From the NCBI GenBank assembly GCA_016714025.1, contig JADJOB010000002.1, positions 169,501-233,500 on the forward strand: a stretch of DNA of 64,000 bases. The letters run 5' to 3'. Positions 55,929 to 64,000 of this stretch are shown piece by piece. The number at the start of each line of letters is the position of its first letter. Within the stretch, counting starts at the first letter, position 1. A model generated the notes under the pieces. That model searched no databases and was not told the DNA's origin. It worked only from the letters and a program-made list of their open reading frames with translations. Position numbers and translations under genes: made by a program. This stretch comes from Saprospiraceae bacterium. GTDB lineage: Bacteria > Bacteroidota > Bacteroidia > Chitinophagales > Saprospiraceae.

Positions 55929-56054
55929 ACAATTACGAATTACGAATTACGAATTACGAATTACGAATTGGAAATTACATTTAAGAGAGGCTATGAATTA
56001 AATTAAAACAAGCATTTCGTATTTCGTAATTCGTAATTCGAAATTCGTAATAAT
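55929..56054. repeat. Heptamer arrays ACGAATT and inverted AATTCGT
   Basis: At 55929-55978 ATTACGA words recur with period 7 (about five units). After a 35-nt spacer, 56013-56054 holds the reverse-complement word AATTCGT/TTTCGTA about five times. The arrays can fold into one long imperfect hairpin. They fill the gap between the genes at 54815-55924 and 56083-56844. Confidence 0.85.
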
Positions 56055-56082
56055 TAATTAATTATCAACCAATACTCAACAC

Positions 56083-56844
56083 TTGACTCCTATACTTTAT
56101 ATAATTAGTTTAAAAATCATCTTACTGTTTCAGATTATGACAGAAAACATGCAACACGTGGTCGAAAATCCAAAAGTGTTAGCTTTGGATGATGCTCGTT
56201 ACATTGCTGGAAAATTTGACCCTTCTAAAAATCCGGAATTTGTTAGTTTCAATTCAGATACATCTAATAAACTGATGTATTTGAGAACGGAAGTTTATAT
56301 CGCTTATTTAAAAATGGCACAGGCAGCTGCGGCTGATTCTGTAAAACTGGAAATTGTATCAGCTACCAGAAATTTTGATTATCAAAAAGAATTGTGGGAA
56401 AATAAGTGGCTTGGTAAAACTCCTGTCGATGGAAAAAAGCTGCATTTGCATATTAAAGATCCGGTAGCGCGTGCGCTTAAAATTATGGAGTATTCAGCGC
56501 CACCTGGTTTTTCAAGGCACCATTGGGGTACTGATATTGATATCAATTCCACAGAATCCGAATATTTTGAAACTCCGGAAGGAAAAAAAGTCTACCAATG
56601 GTTATTTAACAACGCCGGAAAATTTGGTTTTTGTCAAACGTATACCGCTTTTGACGAACAACGGGTTAGCGGTTTTCACGAAGAACGCTGGCATTGGTCT
56701 TACATGCCCACTGCCAAAACAATTTGGGAAGCTCAACTTCGCAATTTTGATGAATCTTCCATCTTCAGATTTAAAGGATATCAAGCCATACAATCGCTGC
56801 ATTTGATTGATTTTGTACGAAACGTAAATAATTGCATTCAATAA
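56083..56844 (+). CDS. M15-family (VanY-like) D-Ala-D-Ala carboxypeptidase
   Basis: A peptidase of 253 residues from a TTG start, or 235 residues from ATG 56137. Zinc-site motifs: S-x-H-x2-G-x3-D at 144-153 (SRHHWGTDID, ligands His146 and Asp153) and E-x2-W-H at 200-204 (EERWHW, catalytic Glu200, ligand His204). Such enzymes trim the peptide stem of peptidoglycan. The TTG start gives a hydrophobic leader (YIISLKIILLFQIMT) that could serve export; the ATG start would lack it, so the start is uncertain. The thioredoxin-like gene follows 1 nt after the stop. Confidence 0.85.
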   Translation: MTPILYIISLKIILLFQIMTENMQHVVENPKVLALDDARYIAGKFDPSKNPEFVSFNSDTSNKLMYLRTEVYIAYLKMAQAAAADSVKLEIVSATRNFDYQKELWENKWLGKTPVDGKKLHLHIKDPVARALKIMEYSAPPGFSRHHWGTDIDINSTESEYFETPEGKKVYQWLFNNAGKFGFCQTYTAFDEQRVSGFHEERWHWSYMPTAKTIWEAQLRNFDESSIFRFKGYQAIQSLHLIDFVRNVNNCIQ

Positions 56845-56845
56845 T

Positions 56846-57403
56846 ATGGCACGTACAGAATCCAACATGATCCAATTGGGATCCAAAGCGTTTGATTTTC
56901 ATTTGCCAGAACCCCTTTCTGGAAAAATCATTCATCTTGAAGATTATAAAAATTACGAAGCTTATGTAATTTTATTTATTTGCAATCATTGTCCTTATGT
57001 GATTCATGTGCACGATGAATTGTTAAACATTGGTCGTGAATATCAATCTAAAAATTGTGCTTTTTTTGCAATCAGTTCAAATGATGTTGCAAATTATCCG
57101 GACGATGCTCCGGAAAAAATGAAAGAACGCGCAATCCAATTTAATTATCCCTTCCCTTATCTATACGATGAAAGTCAGGAAGTTGCCAAAGCCTACAATG
57201 CGGCATGTACCCCTGATATCTACGTATACGATAAAAATAAATTATTGGTTTATCGGGGTAGAATGGATGCATCCCGCCCGAATTCAGGAATTCCGGTAAC
57301 CGGTATTGATTTGCGCAATGCACTGGATGCTGTTCTTTCGAATCAAGCTATAGATCCTATCCAATATCCAAGTTTAGGTTGCAATATCAAATGGAAAGCA
57401 TAA
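56846..57403 (+). CDS. Thioredoxin-like (redoxin) family protein
   Basis: A 185-residue thioredoxin-fold protein of the peroxiredoxin-like group with the motif CNHCPYV (Cys46 and Cys49). Further matches are FFAISSNDVANYPDDAPEKMKE (about 74-95), FPYLYDESQEVAKAYNAACTPDIYVYD and the ending SLGCNIKW. There is no signal peptide. It probably acts in thiol redox control in the cytoplasm. It begins 1 nt after the M15 peptidase gene, so translation is probably coupled. Confidence 0.88.
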   Translation: MARTESNMIQLGSKAFDFHLPEPLSGKIIHLEDYKNYEAYVILFICNHCPYVIHVHDELLNIGREYQSKNCAFFAISSNDVANYPDDAPEKMKERAIQFNYPFPYLYDESQEVAKAYNAACTPDIYVYDKNKLLVYRGRMDASRPNSGIPVTGIDLRNALDAVLSNQAIDPIQYPSLGCNIKWKA

Positions 57404-57542
57404 ACCAGAATAATTCAAAAAGAGGTATTGCTATAAATTTAGGACTGCAAAAGAGCAGGTATAAGTTCCAGACGAATTATATAAGATGAATATCGAAGCT
57501 TTATAGACATTATAGGAATTAAATTATTTTTGACTAAATTAT

Positions 57543-57550
57543 TATCTTTG
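57543..57550 (+). promoter_or_regulatory. hicB -7 box
   Basis: TATCTTTG ends 8 nt before the hicB ATG, implying a near-leaderless transcript for the toxin-antitoxin pair. Confidence 0.5.
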
Positions 57551-57558
57551 TTATTAGC

Positions 57559-57783
57559 ATGGAAGGAACAATTAAAATTCATATTGAAAAATTGCCTGAA
57601 GGTGTTTATTTGGCAACCTCTAACGATATTCAAGGCTTGGTTGCCCAAGGAAGAACCATTACAGAGACTATGGAAATTGCAAGAGATGTGGTCAAAAAAC
57701 TTATTGAATCCCAAAACTTGACAAGTAATAACGTGGAAATTTTAAAAGATAGCTTTGACTATCCACTTGTTATTTCATTTTAA
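57559..57783 (+). CDS. hicB: HicB-family antitoxin
   Basis: A 74-residue protein with the partial RNase-H-like fold of HicB antitoxins: IKIHIEKLPEGVYLATSNDIQGLVAQGRTITETMEIARDVVKKLI. It lacks the C-terminal DNA-binding domain of longer HicB proteins. It precedes hicA and overlaps it by 1 nt (TAATG). It should bind and mask the HicA toxin. Confidence 0.85.
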   Translation: MEGTIKIHIEKLPEGVYLATSNDIQGLVAQGRTITETMEIARDVVKKLIESQNLTSNNVEILKDSFDYPLVISF

Positions 57784-58013
57784 TGGGAAGGTTAGGTGGT
57801 TTTAGCTACAGAGATGTTGTAAAAAAACTTAAAATTTTGGGGTTTGAGTTTCATAGACAAGCAGCAGGAAGTCATGAAATTTGGTATAACGAAATAACAA
57901 ACAAGTACACTACAATCCCTAATCACACAGGAGATATACCTGAAGGAACGCTTTCAGCAATTTTAAAACAAGCAAATATTAATCCTGAAAGCTTTCTAAG
58001 CGCAAAAAAGTAA
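57783..58013 (+). CDS. hicA: HicA-family mRNA interferase toxin
   Basis: A 76-residue protein with the small dsRNA-binding-like fold of HicA: FSYRDVVKKLKILGFEFHRQAAGSHEIW with the catalytic His31 in GSHEIW, and TIPNHTGDIPEGTLSAILKQANI. It cleaves mRNA when free of HicB. The order here is antitoxin first, the reverse of the classic hicA-hicB order but found in many genomes. Confidence 0.88.
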   Translation: MGRLGGFSYRDVVKKLKILGFEFHRQAAGSHEIWYNEITNKYTTIPNHTGDIPEGTLSAILKQANINPESFLSAKK

Positions 58014-58190
58014 CGCCTTATAACATGAGATTGATTAAAGTAGAGCGAACATTTTTTAATCAAGAATATTTTGTAAAATTAACTTGATTTGCTTCTCCAG
58101 GCAGAAAACGAAGATGTTTTGCCAGGTTCAAACTCAAAACCGTAAAAATAAAATCAACCGTCATAAACCAATCAATAAAAAAAATCAAAT

Positions 58191-60368
58191 TTGAAATCAC
58201 ATTATCCTTTAGCTGTAGTCACATTGCTTTTTGTAATGGCCTGCAACGACACTAAAAAAACAACAATGTCCCCAAACGATTCAAAAGAAATCATTCAAAG
58301 CATTACAAAAAGTTTGAACAGCATCCCGGAACCTGTAGCACCAATGATTGAGAAAAAACTGGTGATGCATGGCGACACGCGGATCGATCCATATTATTGG
58401 TTAAACAATCGGGAAGATCCAAATGTGCGAAGCTATTTACAAGCTGAAAATGACTACCTTGAAAAAGTGATGGAACCTGTAAAGACATTACGAAGCAATC
58501 TTTACGATGAAATGTTGGGTCGAATTAAACAGGATGACAATACCGTTCCATATAATTACAATCAATACAGTTATTATATCCGATTTGAAACCGGAAAAGA
58601 ATATCCAATTCATTGTAGAAAAAAATTGCCCGCCGAATCAAATCCCGAAGAAATTGTTTTAAATGTCAATCAATTGGCAGAAGGTCATAAATTTTGCAAT
58701 GTAATTTCTCCGGAAATTAGTCCGGATAATAAATTGGCAGTTTATGGATTGGATACAACGGGTCGTAACTTACATAAAGCATTTGTTAAAAACCTGGAAA
58801 CCGGTGCGATCATCGAAGAAAATTCACCTGTCATAGCGGGTGCAATCGTATGGACACCCAATAGCAAAGCATTCTTTTATGAAACGAAAGATCTGACCAC
58901 CTTGCGGAATGATAAAATCTGGTTACACGAATTAGGAACTCCCTTTGAGAATGATAAATTGGTATATCATGAAACGGACGAAACCAGTTATGCACATCTC
59001 TCGTCCTCTAAAGACGAACAATATGCTTTTATTCATTCCGGCTATACTGAAATGGTAGAATGCCATTTTATTCCACTCAATGACTATCATAAAAAACCTA
59101 TCCTGATTAAAAAACGCATACCCGGTTTTTACTACACCGTTGATCATTATCAGGGATCTTTCTTGATTTTAACCAATGATCATGCACCCAATTTTAAATT
59201 GGTTAAGACTCCTGTAAGCAATTATCAATATGAACATTGGATGGACATGATTCCAGGCAATGATGCTGTTTTACTCCAGGATATTGAAATATTTAAAAAT
59301 CAACTGGTAGTGTTTGAACGAAAAGATGGATTGAATCAAATTCATATTTTACCATGGAATAATTTCAAAGAGGGTCATTATATTAAATTCAGAGATGCCA
59401 GTTACGATTGCTGGTTAGGACCTAATTTTGATTTGAATACAGATATACTTAGATTGGAATACACCTCTTTAACAACCCCAAAAACTACCTACGATTATCA
59501 AATGCAACAACAACAGTTGCAGGTATTGAAAGAAAGTCCGGTACTCGGAAATTTTAACAAAGAAAATTATCAGAGTGAATACGTTCAGGTCCCATCAAAC
59601 GATGGAGAAATGATTCCAATGTCTATTGTTTATAGAAAAGGCTTTGAAAAAAATGCCGCCGCTCCTGCATTATTATATGGATATGGTTCATACGGAATAA
59701 CTATGGATGCCGGATTTAGCAGCAATCTCATATCCCTTTTGGATCGCGGCTTTGTTTTTGCGATGGCACATATTCGTGGAGGCAAAGAAAAAGGATGGAA
59801 TTGGTATGAGAAGGGAAAAATGTTTCACAAAATAAACAGCTTTACTGATTTTATAAATTGTGGAGAATACCTTGTTCAAAATAAATACACAAGTTCTGCT
59901 AAAATGTTTTGCAAAGGTGGTTCAGCAGGTGGCTTATTGGTTGGAGCAGTCTATAATATGCGACCTGATTTATTTTGTGGAATGATTGCAAATGTTCCTT
60001 TTGTAGATGTTTTAACCACAATGTCTGATCCAGACCTTCCGCTGACTACCGGTGAATACACAGAATGGGGAAATCCTGAAATAAAAGAACAATACGACTA
60101 TATGAAATCGTATTCCCCCATTGACAATGTACAAGCTAAAAAATATACCAATCTGCTGGTAACTACAGGTTTTGCAGACAGCCAGGTCCAATACTGGGAA
60201 CCGGCAAAATGGGTTGCTAAATTGCGAACAGTACGTACTGACAAAACAGATGCCATATTATTTCACACTAATTTAGATGCAGGACATGGGGGAGCTTCCG
60301 GACGATTTGAACGATTAAAAGAGATTGCACTGGAATATGCATTCATGTTGGCCTTATTAGAAAAGTAG
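58191..60368 (+). CDS. Prolyl oligopeptidase family (S9, oligopeptidase B-like) lipoprotein
   Basis: A 725-residue serine peptidase. The signal ends in VMACN (lipobox Cys18). A seven-bladed propeller covers about 50-460. The alpha/beta-hydrolase domain (about 470-725) has GYGSYG, the nucleophile Ser near residue 577 in GGSAGG, Asp near 664 (FADSQVQYWE) and His near 700 (DAGHGG). The sequence MHGDTRIDPYYWLNNREDPNV is typical of the oligopeptidase B branch, which cuts after basic residues. The start is a TTG at 58191, the only one giving the lipoprotein signal. It converges with the M29 gene, the two stops being 3 nt apart. Confidence 0.9.
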   Translation: MKSHYPLAVVTLLFVMACNDTKKTTMSPNDSKEIIQSITKSLNSIPEPVAPMIEKKLVMHGDTRIDPYYWLNNREDPNVRSYLQAENDYLEKVMEPVKTLRSNLYDEMLGRIKQDDNTVPYNYNQYSYYIRFETGKEYPIHCRKKLPAESNPEEIVLNVNQLAEGHKFCNVISPEISPDNKLAVYGLDTTGRNLHKAFVKNLETGAIIEENSPVIAGAIVWTPNSKAFFYETKDLTTLRNDKIWLHELGTPFENDKLVYHETDETSYAHLSSSKDEQYAFIHSGYTEMVECHFIPLNDYHKKPILIKKRIPGFYYTVDHYQGSFLILTNDHAPNFKLVKTPVSNYQYEHWMDMIPGNDAVLLQDIEIFKNQLVVFERKDGLNQIHILPWNNFKEGHYIKFRDASYDCWLGPNFDLNTDILRLEYTSLTTPKTTYDYQMQQQQLQVLKESPVLGNFNKENYQSEYVQVPSNDGEMIPMSIVYRKGFEKNAAAPALLYGYGSYGITMDAGFSSNLISLLDRGFVFAMAHIRGGKEKGWNWYEKGKMFHKINSFTDFINCGEYLVQNKYTSSAKMFCKGGSAGGLLVGAVYNMRPDLFCGMIANVPFVDVLTTMSDPDLPLTTGEYTEWGNPEIKEQYDYMKSYSPIDNVQAKKYTNLLVTTGFADSQVQYWEPAKWVAKLRTVRTDKTDAILFHTNLDAGHGGASGRFERLKEIALEYAFMLALLEK

Positions 60369-60371
60369 AAA

Positions 60372-61466
60372 TTAAATCAAAAACGAACCATTCCTGTAAA
60401 CAACAGTTCCATCTGCCAGAATTTCACCACCCTGTTTCATATCGGTGATTAAATCCCAATGGATAGAGGATGTGTTTTTTCCTCCGGCTTGCAAATAGGA
60501 TTGTCCTACTGCCATGTGAATGGTGCCACCAATTTTTTCATCAAACAAAATGTTTTTGGTAGCTCGTTGAATGTTATTATTGGTTGCAACTGCAGCCTCT
60601 CCAAAAACTCGTGCACCTGGTATTTTAAATACTTTATCCAAAACTTGCTGACCGGTTTCTGCTGACCATTTAATGATATTGCCTTGATCAACAATTAAAT
60701 GAACACCTGAAACTTCTTCATTCATCATAATGCTCGGATAAGAAAAGTAGATTTCTCCATGTACACTGTCTTCAACCGGACTGGTAAACACTTCGCCGGA
60801 TGGCATATTAGCCTTTCCATCAGAATTGATCCATTTCCTTCCAATGGTAGAAAATTTGATTTCAAAATTTGGATTTCTGTAAATAAACTGACTGCATTTA
60901 TTAAAATAATCGACAATGCGTTGCTGATTTAAAGAAAGTATCTTCCATTGATCAGCTGGATGCTCCATATCTAAAAAACAGGCATGCACTATAAACGCTG
61001 TGTATTCATCTAAACTCATTCCTGCAATGTTGGCTGCATGCGTTGTAGGATACTGACATAAAGATCTTTTAAGACTTCCGTCGCCAAGTCTTTTAAAATA
61101 AATTTGATCGAATGGAGCTAATGCCTGGGAACGGATGGTTCTGTTTTCTTCTAAAATGGAAAAACCTAAACTTGACTCGTGTGGTGCTCTTATAACCAAA
61201 TAAGCATCAAAGTTCTGGATGGCTTGTTGATATGAAGCCGAAATATAATTTAGTTGCTCTTTCGTTCCATATTGTAATAAAATACGTTCCTGATCTTCAA
61301 AACTGATTTCAGTTTCAACCAAAGCTCCTGCTTTGATGGCAGCGGTATAAAATGATTTTACCAAAGGTTCTGCTAAAGTAGTAGCTCGAACAAAAACTTT
61401 TTCTCCCTCCTTTAGATACAAGGAATAGTTGACGAGCAACTCTGCATATTTATCAATCCAATGCAT
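60372..61466 (-). CDS. M29-family aminopeptidase
   Basis: A 364-residue metallo-aminopeptidase of the thermophilic-aminopeptidase (AmpS-like) family. Metal ligands are likely in NMPSGEVFTSP, GEAAVATN, GTIHMAVGQSY and SSIHWDLITDM, the conserved order of the family. No signal peptide, so it is cytoplasmic. It is last in the rhodanese-hflX-M29 unit, starting 6 nt after hflX. Confidence 0.88.
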   Translation of the reverse strand: MHWIDKYAELLVNYSLYLKEGEKVFVRATTLAEPLVKSFYTAAIKAGALVETEISFEDQERILLQYGTKEQLNYISASYQQAIQNFDAYLVIRAPHESSLGFSILEENRTIRSQALAPFDQIYFKRLGDGSLKRSLCQYPTTHAANIAGMSLDEYTAFIVHACFLDMEHPADQWKILSLNQQRIVDYFNKCSQFIYRNPNFEIKFSTIGRKWINSDGKANMPSGEVFTSPVEDSVHGEIYFSYPSIMMNEEVSGVHLIVDQGNIIKWSAETGQQVLDKVFKIPGARVFGEAAVATNNNIQRATKNILFDEKIGGTIHMAVGQSYLQAGGKNTSSIHWDLITDMKQGGEILADGTVVYRNGSFLI

Positions 61467-61472
61467 CTTGCC

Positions 61473-62684
61473 TTACCAGGTTTTACTTCTATAAGGATAC
61501 CGAATCAGATATTGTCTGGATATATGGTCTTTCAATAAAGAACGTAATTTTTCAATATTTTCCTGGGTCTTTGCAGAAATAAAAATAACCGGAACCTTAT
61601 AGGCATTTTCAATAGAACGTTTTAATTCGTTTTCCAAATCATTTTTAGTTTCTGCATCCAGCAAGGCATCGAAATAATGTTCTCTATATGCATCCATCTT
61701 ATTGCATATTAAAATACTTGGTTTGTCACCTACCCCCAACTCTTCTAAAGTTTTCAGTACTGTTTGTACATGGTCCTGGTATTGAGGATGAGAAATATCA
61801 ACTACATGCAATAAAATATCTGATTCTCTGACTTCATCCAGCGTGGATTTAAAACTTTCAATCAAATGGTGTGGAAGTTTCCGAATAAACCCAACGGTAT
61901 CTGAAAGTAAAAAAGGCATAGCCTCCCAAACCACCTTTCTGACGGTGGTATCCAATGTTGCAAACAATTTATTTTCAGCAAACAAATCCGACTTGCTCAA
62001 CACATTCATCAAAGTGGATTTACCTACGTTGGTATAACCAACCAGGGATACCCGCATCATTTCATCGCGATTCTTTCGCTGGGTTACACTTTGCTGGTCT
62101 ATTTTTTCAAGTTTCTTTTTTAGAAAACTAATTTTTTCTTTTACAATCCGGCGATCTGTTTCAATCTCCTGCTCACCCGGACCGCGCATTCCGATACCAC
62201 CACGTTGACGTTCCAAGTGCGTCCACATGCCCCGAAGCTTTGGGTAAATGTATTGCAGTTGTGCGAGTTCAACCTGTGTTTTCGCTTGAGCTGTTTGTGC
62301 ACGACTTGCAAAAATGTCGAGAATCAAAAAGCTTCTGTCAATAATTTTGACTTTCAATTCTGACTCCAGATGATTTTGTTGTTTTCCGCTTAGGTCATCA
62401 TCAAAAATGACCATGTCTGCCGGAAAATGCTCCATATACTTTTTAATCTCATCTATTTTTCCAGAACCTATAAAACTATGGCTGTTGATTGCAGGCAAAC
62501 GCTGCGTAAATCGTTTAATAACCACAGCACCGGCAGTCTGCGCTAAAAACTCCAACTCATCCAAATGCTCTGTTACTTGCCGTTCATTTTGATCGGGTAG
62601 AATCAATCCCACGATGATAGCTTTCTCAGGCTCCTGGTTTTGGAGCTTATGGGTTGTATGTATATTAAAAGAATTTTTCTGCAC
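61473..62684 (-). CDS. hflX: GTPase HflX
   Basis: A 403-residue ribosome-associated GTPase that splits stalled ribosomes under stress. The N-terminal domain has INSHSFIGSGKIDEIK and VIFDDDLSGKQQNHLE. It is followed by the Gly-rich GGIGMRGPGEQEIETDRR segment and the GTPase motifs GYTNVGKST (G1), DTTVRKV (G2 region), DTVGFIRKLPHHLIESF (G3) and NKMDA (G4). The start is a GTG at 62684, 8 nt after the rhodanese gene. Confidence 0.95.
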   Translation of the reverse strand: MQKNSFNIHTTHKLQNQEPEKAIIVGLILPDQNERQVTEHLDELEFLAQTAGAVVIKRFTQRLPAINSHSFIGSGKIDEIKKYMEHFPADMVIFDDDLSGKQQNHLESELKVKIIDRSFLILDIFASRAQTAQAKTQVELAQLQYIYPKLRGMWTHLERQRGGIGMRGPGEQEIETDRRIVKEKISFLKKKLEKIDQQSVTQRKNRDEMMRVSLVGYTNVGKSTLMNVLSKSDLFAENKLFATLDTTVRKVVWEAMPFLLSDTVGFIRKLPHHLIESFKSTLDEVRESDILLHVVDISHPQYQDHVQTVLKTLEELGVGDKPSILICNKMDAYREHYFDALLDAETKNDLENELKRSIENAYKVPVIFISAKTQENIEKLRSLLKDHISRQYLIRYPYRSKTW

Positions 62685-62692
62685 GTATCAGA

Positions 62693-63055
62693 TTACTTCA
62701 GATTTTTAACTTGGTTATATCCACCCAAATTATAAACTTTTTTAAATCCCTTGCCTTTCAAATAATCTGTAGCCGCAGAACTTCTTCCCCCTGCAGCGCA
62801 ATATAAATAATATGTTTTTGAGGGATCCCATTTAGCGGCCTCTATTTGAAATTGGCCACCATCCCAATCAGCATGAATGGCTCTTGGATGATGTCCGGAA
62901 TTCCACTCTTCGGGTGTTCGTACATCGACCATGATGCCTGGATCTTTAGCAATTTGCTCTGCTATTGATTTTGGTGTAGCTTGACCCATTGAATCGTTTT
63001 TACAAGCTACCAGAAAATTGATCAATAAAAAACTTAATAATAAATTGAATCGCAT
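62693..63055 (-). CDS. Rhodanese-like lipoprotein
   Basis: A 120-residue lipoprotein with signal MRFNLLLSFLLINFLVAC (lipobox Cys18) and a single rhodanese domain with the active-site loop CAAGGRS (Cys86) and DVRTPEEWNSGHHPRAIHAD. It may carry or transfer sulfane sulfur outside the cytoplasm. It is first in the minus-strand unit with hflX (8-nt gap). The upstream gap 63056-63308 shows nothing recognisable. Confidence 0.85.
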   Translation of the reverse strand: MRFNLLLSFLLINFLVACKNDSMGQATPKSIAEQIAKDPGIMVDVRTPEEWNSGHHPRAIHADWDGGQFQIEAAKWDPSKTYYLYCAAGGRSSAATDYLKGKGFKKVYNLGGYNQVKNLK

Positions 63056-63308
63056 AAGTAACGGATTAAAATAATTAAAACAAATTTTAGAAAATTTAGC
63101 TCCAATAGATGCCTGCTGAAAAACTACTCTAAATATTCCAAAAATAATTAGGAGGGGAATTTTTCAAATAAACATTTGTGAGAGCCAAAATATTTTTAAA
63201 CATTGAAATCAATATTGTAAATGAGGCATTTATATAACTTGATTTACAAAAAATATGAAAATCGAAAAACTGCCATAAAAAAGATAACGTAAATAAAGGC
63301 TTAAAAGT

Positions 63309-64000
63309 TCAATACAATTCCTTTATAAGTATAAAAATACCCATTGCCAAAATAAAATAGGCAAATAGTGGTTTTAGCTTATCCGAACTCAAAAATTGTG
63401 AAAGTTTAGTACCTCCAAACATCCCTAAAATTGCCATACCGGTGAATGCTAAAACAAATGGCCATTCTAACAAGGCAAGACTTTGAATTTTAGAAATCAA
63501 TGCAACTCCGGTATTAATACTGATAATAATTAAGGAAGTTCCTGCCGATTTTTTAAAATCCAGTTTTTGCAATAAAACTAAAGCAGGAACAATTAGAAAA
63601 CCACCCCCGGCACCAAGGATTCCTGTAATAATTCCAAGAAGGATCCCATTAAATAATATAAAGAAATAACTTTTGGAATTATTTGCATTACTTGCTTCTA
63701 ATACTGGAGGTCTCAGCATTCGATAAGCAGCAAAAAATAATAATACACTAAATAAAATTAAAAGAAATGAAGATTTTGAAATGAAATAATCATTCGAATT
63801 CCAAATAGGATCCGGTATCCATGGCAATAAAAATGTCCTACTCAACCATACCATGATAACGGATGGGATTCCAAATAAAACCACTGATCGAAAATCTACC
63901 TGCGATTTATTATAATAACTAAGTCCACCCAATAAACTAATTACGCAAACAACAAATAGCGAACCGGATATTGCAACTTGTGCATCCATATGGACGAGAT
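63309..64000 (-). CDS. TauE/SafE-family permease, 5' end beyond window
   Basis: The visible part is about 230 residues with several transmembrane spans and the family repeat FNGILLGIITGILGAGGGFLIVPALVLLQ near the middle. TauE/SafE proteins move sulfonates, sulfite or similar anions. The first family repeat, with its Gly-rich turn, should lie before AQVAISGSLFVVCVISLLGG. The frame stays open to position 64000, so the gene is probably cut by the window end and the ATG at 63989 is internal. A rhodanese gene lies downstream, which may hint at sulfur metabolism. Confidence 0.75.
   Translation of the reverse strand, partial: LVHMDAQVAISGSLFVVCVISLLGGLSYYNKSQVDFRSVVLFGIPSVIMVWLSRTFLLPWIPDPIWNSNDYFISKSSFLLILFSVLLFFAAYRMLRPPVLEASNANNSKSYFFILFNGILLGIITGILGAGGGFLIVPALVLLQKLDFKKSAGTSLIIISINTGVALISKIQSLALLEWPFVLAFTGMAILGMFGGTKLSQFLSSDKLKPLFAYFILAMGIFILIKELY

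Noticed and set aside
1..64000. tRNA, rRNA, CRISPR arrays and insertion sequences
   Set aside because: I looked for tRNA-like TTC-loop strings, rRNA-like conserved stretches, spaced identical repeats and transposase motifs and found none.

Overview
The window reads as a chromosomal piece of an AT-rich Bacteroidota genome, most likely Saprospiria or a close relative. The evidence is the large SprA (type IX secretion, T9SS, translocon), three proteins with type A T9SS sorting tails, one giant protein with a gliding-associated (type B) C-terminal domain, many lipoproteins, the futalosine-pathway enzyme MqnC, and promoters of the Bacteroidota type (TAnnTTTG at -7) in front of many genes. No rRNA, tRNA, CRISPR array or insertion sequence was seen.

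Layout. 0-9 kb: aspartyl-protease-like and DUF2306-like genes (-), then (+) a giant secreted Cys-rich repeat protein, a SET-domain protein, a ketoacyl synthase III, a small membrane protein and an NTF2-like lipoprotein, closed by a strong bidirectional terminator. 8.3-33 kb is almost all minus strand: membrane protein, 5'-nucleotidase and metH, a mini T9SS cargo just downstream of sprA, ruvA, then pyrH, tsf, rpsB, rpsI, rplM, a secreted Asp-box propeller protein, a four-helix-bundle (S23) gene between inverted octamer arrays, and a MORN-caspase. 33-37 kb (+): DUF4920 lipoprotein, class I aldolase and a PKD T9SS protein. 37-42 kb (-): a lipoprotein and the rimP-nusA-infB operon, whose leader holds an attenuator-like hairpin. 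42-44 kb (+): mqnC and purine nucleoside phosphorylase. 44.7-53 kb (-): a run of small accessory genes (lipoprotein, two SRPBCC, VOC, DUF1905, NTF2-like) and then otsB-otsA-nhaA, a tightly packed osmotic/salt operon in which OtsA carries a membrane sensor-like N-terminus. 53.5-64 kb: M28 peptidase, membrane SRPBCC/GyrI-like protein, M15 peptidase, thioredoxin-like protein, hicBA, S9 oligopeptidase, and a minus-strand rhodanese-hflX-M29 peptidase operon, ending in a TauE/SafE permease cut by the window edge.

How it fits together. Core information processing (rplM-rpsI-rpsB-tsf-pyrH, rimP-nusA-infB, ruvA) is interleaved with surface-export functions (SprA and its cargo). The 44.7-53 kb block looks accessory and stress-related.

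Non-coding structure is the most unusual part. There are: (i) arrays of short words, mostly of period 8 and each site with its own word, one pair of which flanks the S23 gene in inverted orientation; (ii) two long perfect palindromes sharing a GGGTTTAAACCC centre with compensatory differences in the arms; (iii) a dispersed repeat with the core TCCTCGCCGAGG, present in a 90-nt tandem array and as scattered inverted copies; (iv) several genes whose -7 box lies only 7-10 nt before the ATG, implying nearly leaderless mRNAs. All calls come from reading the sequence; no database search was run.
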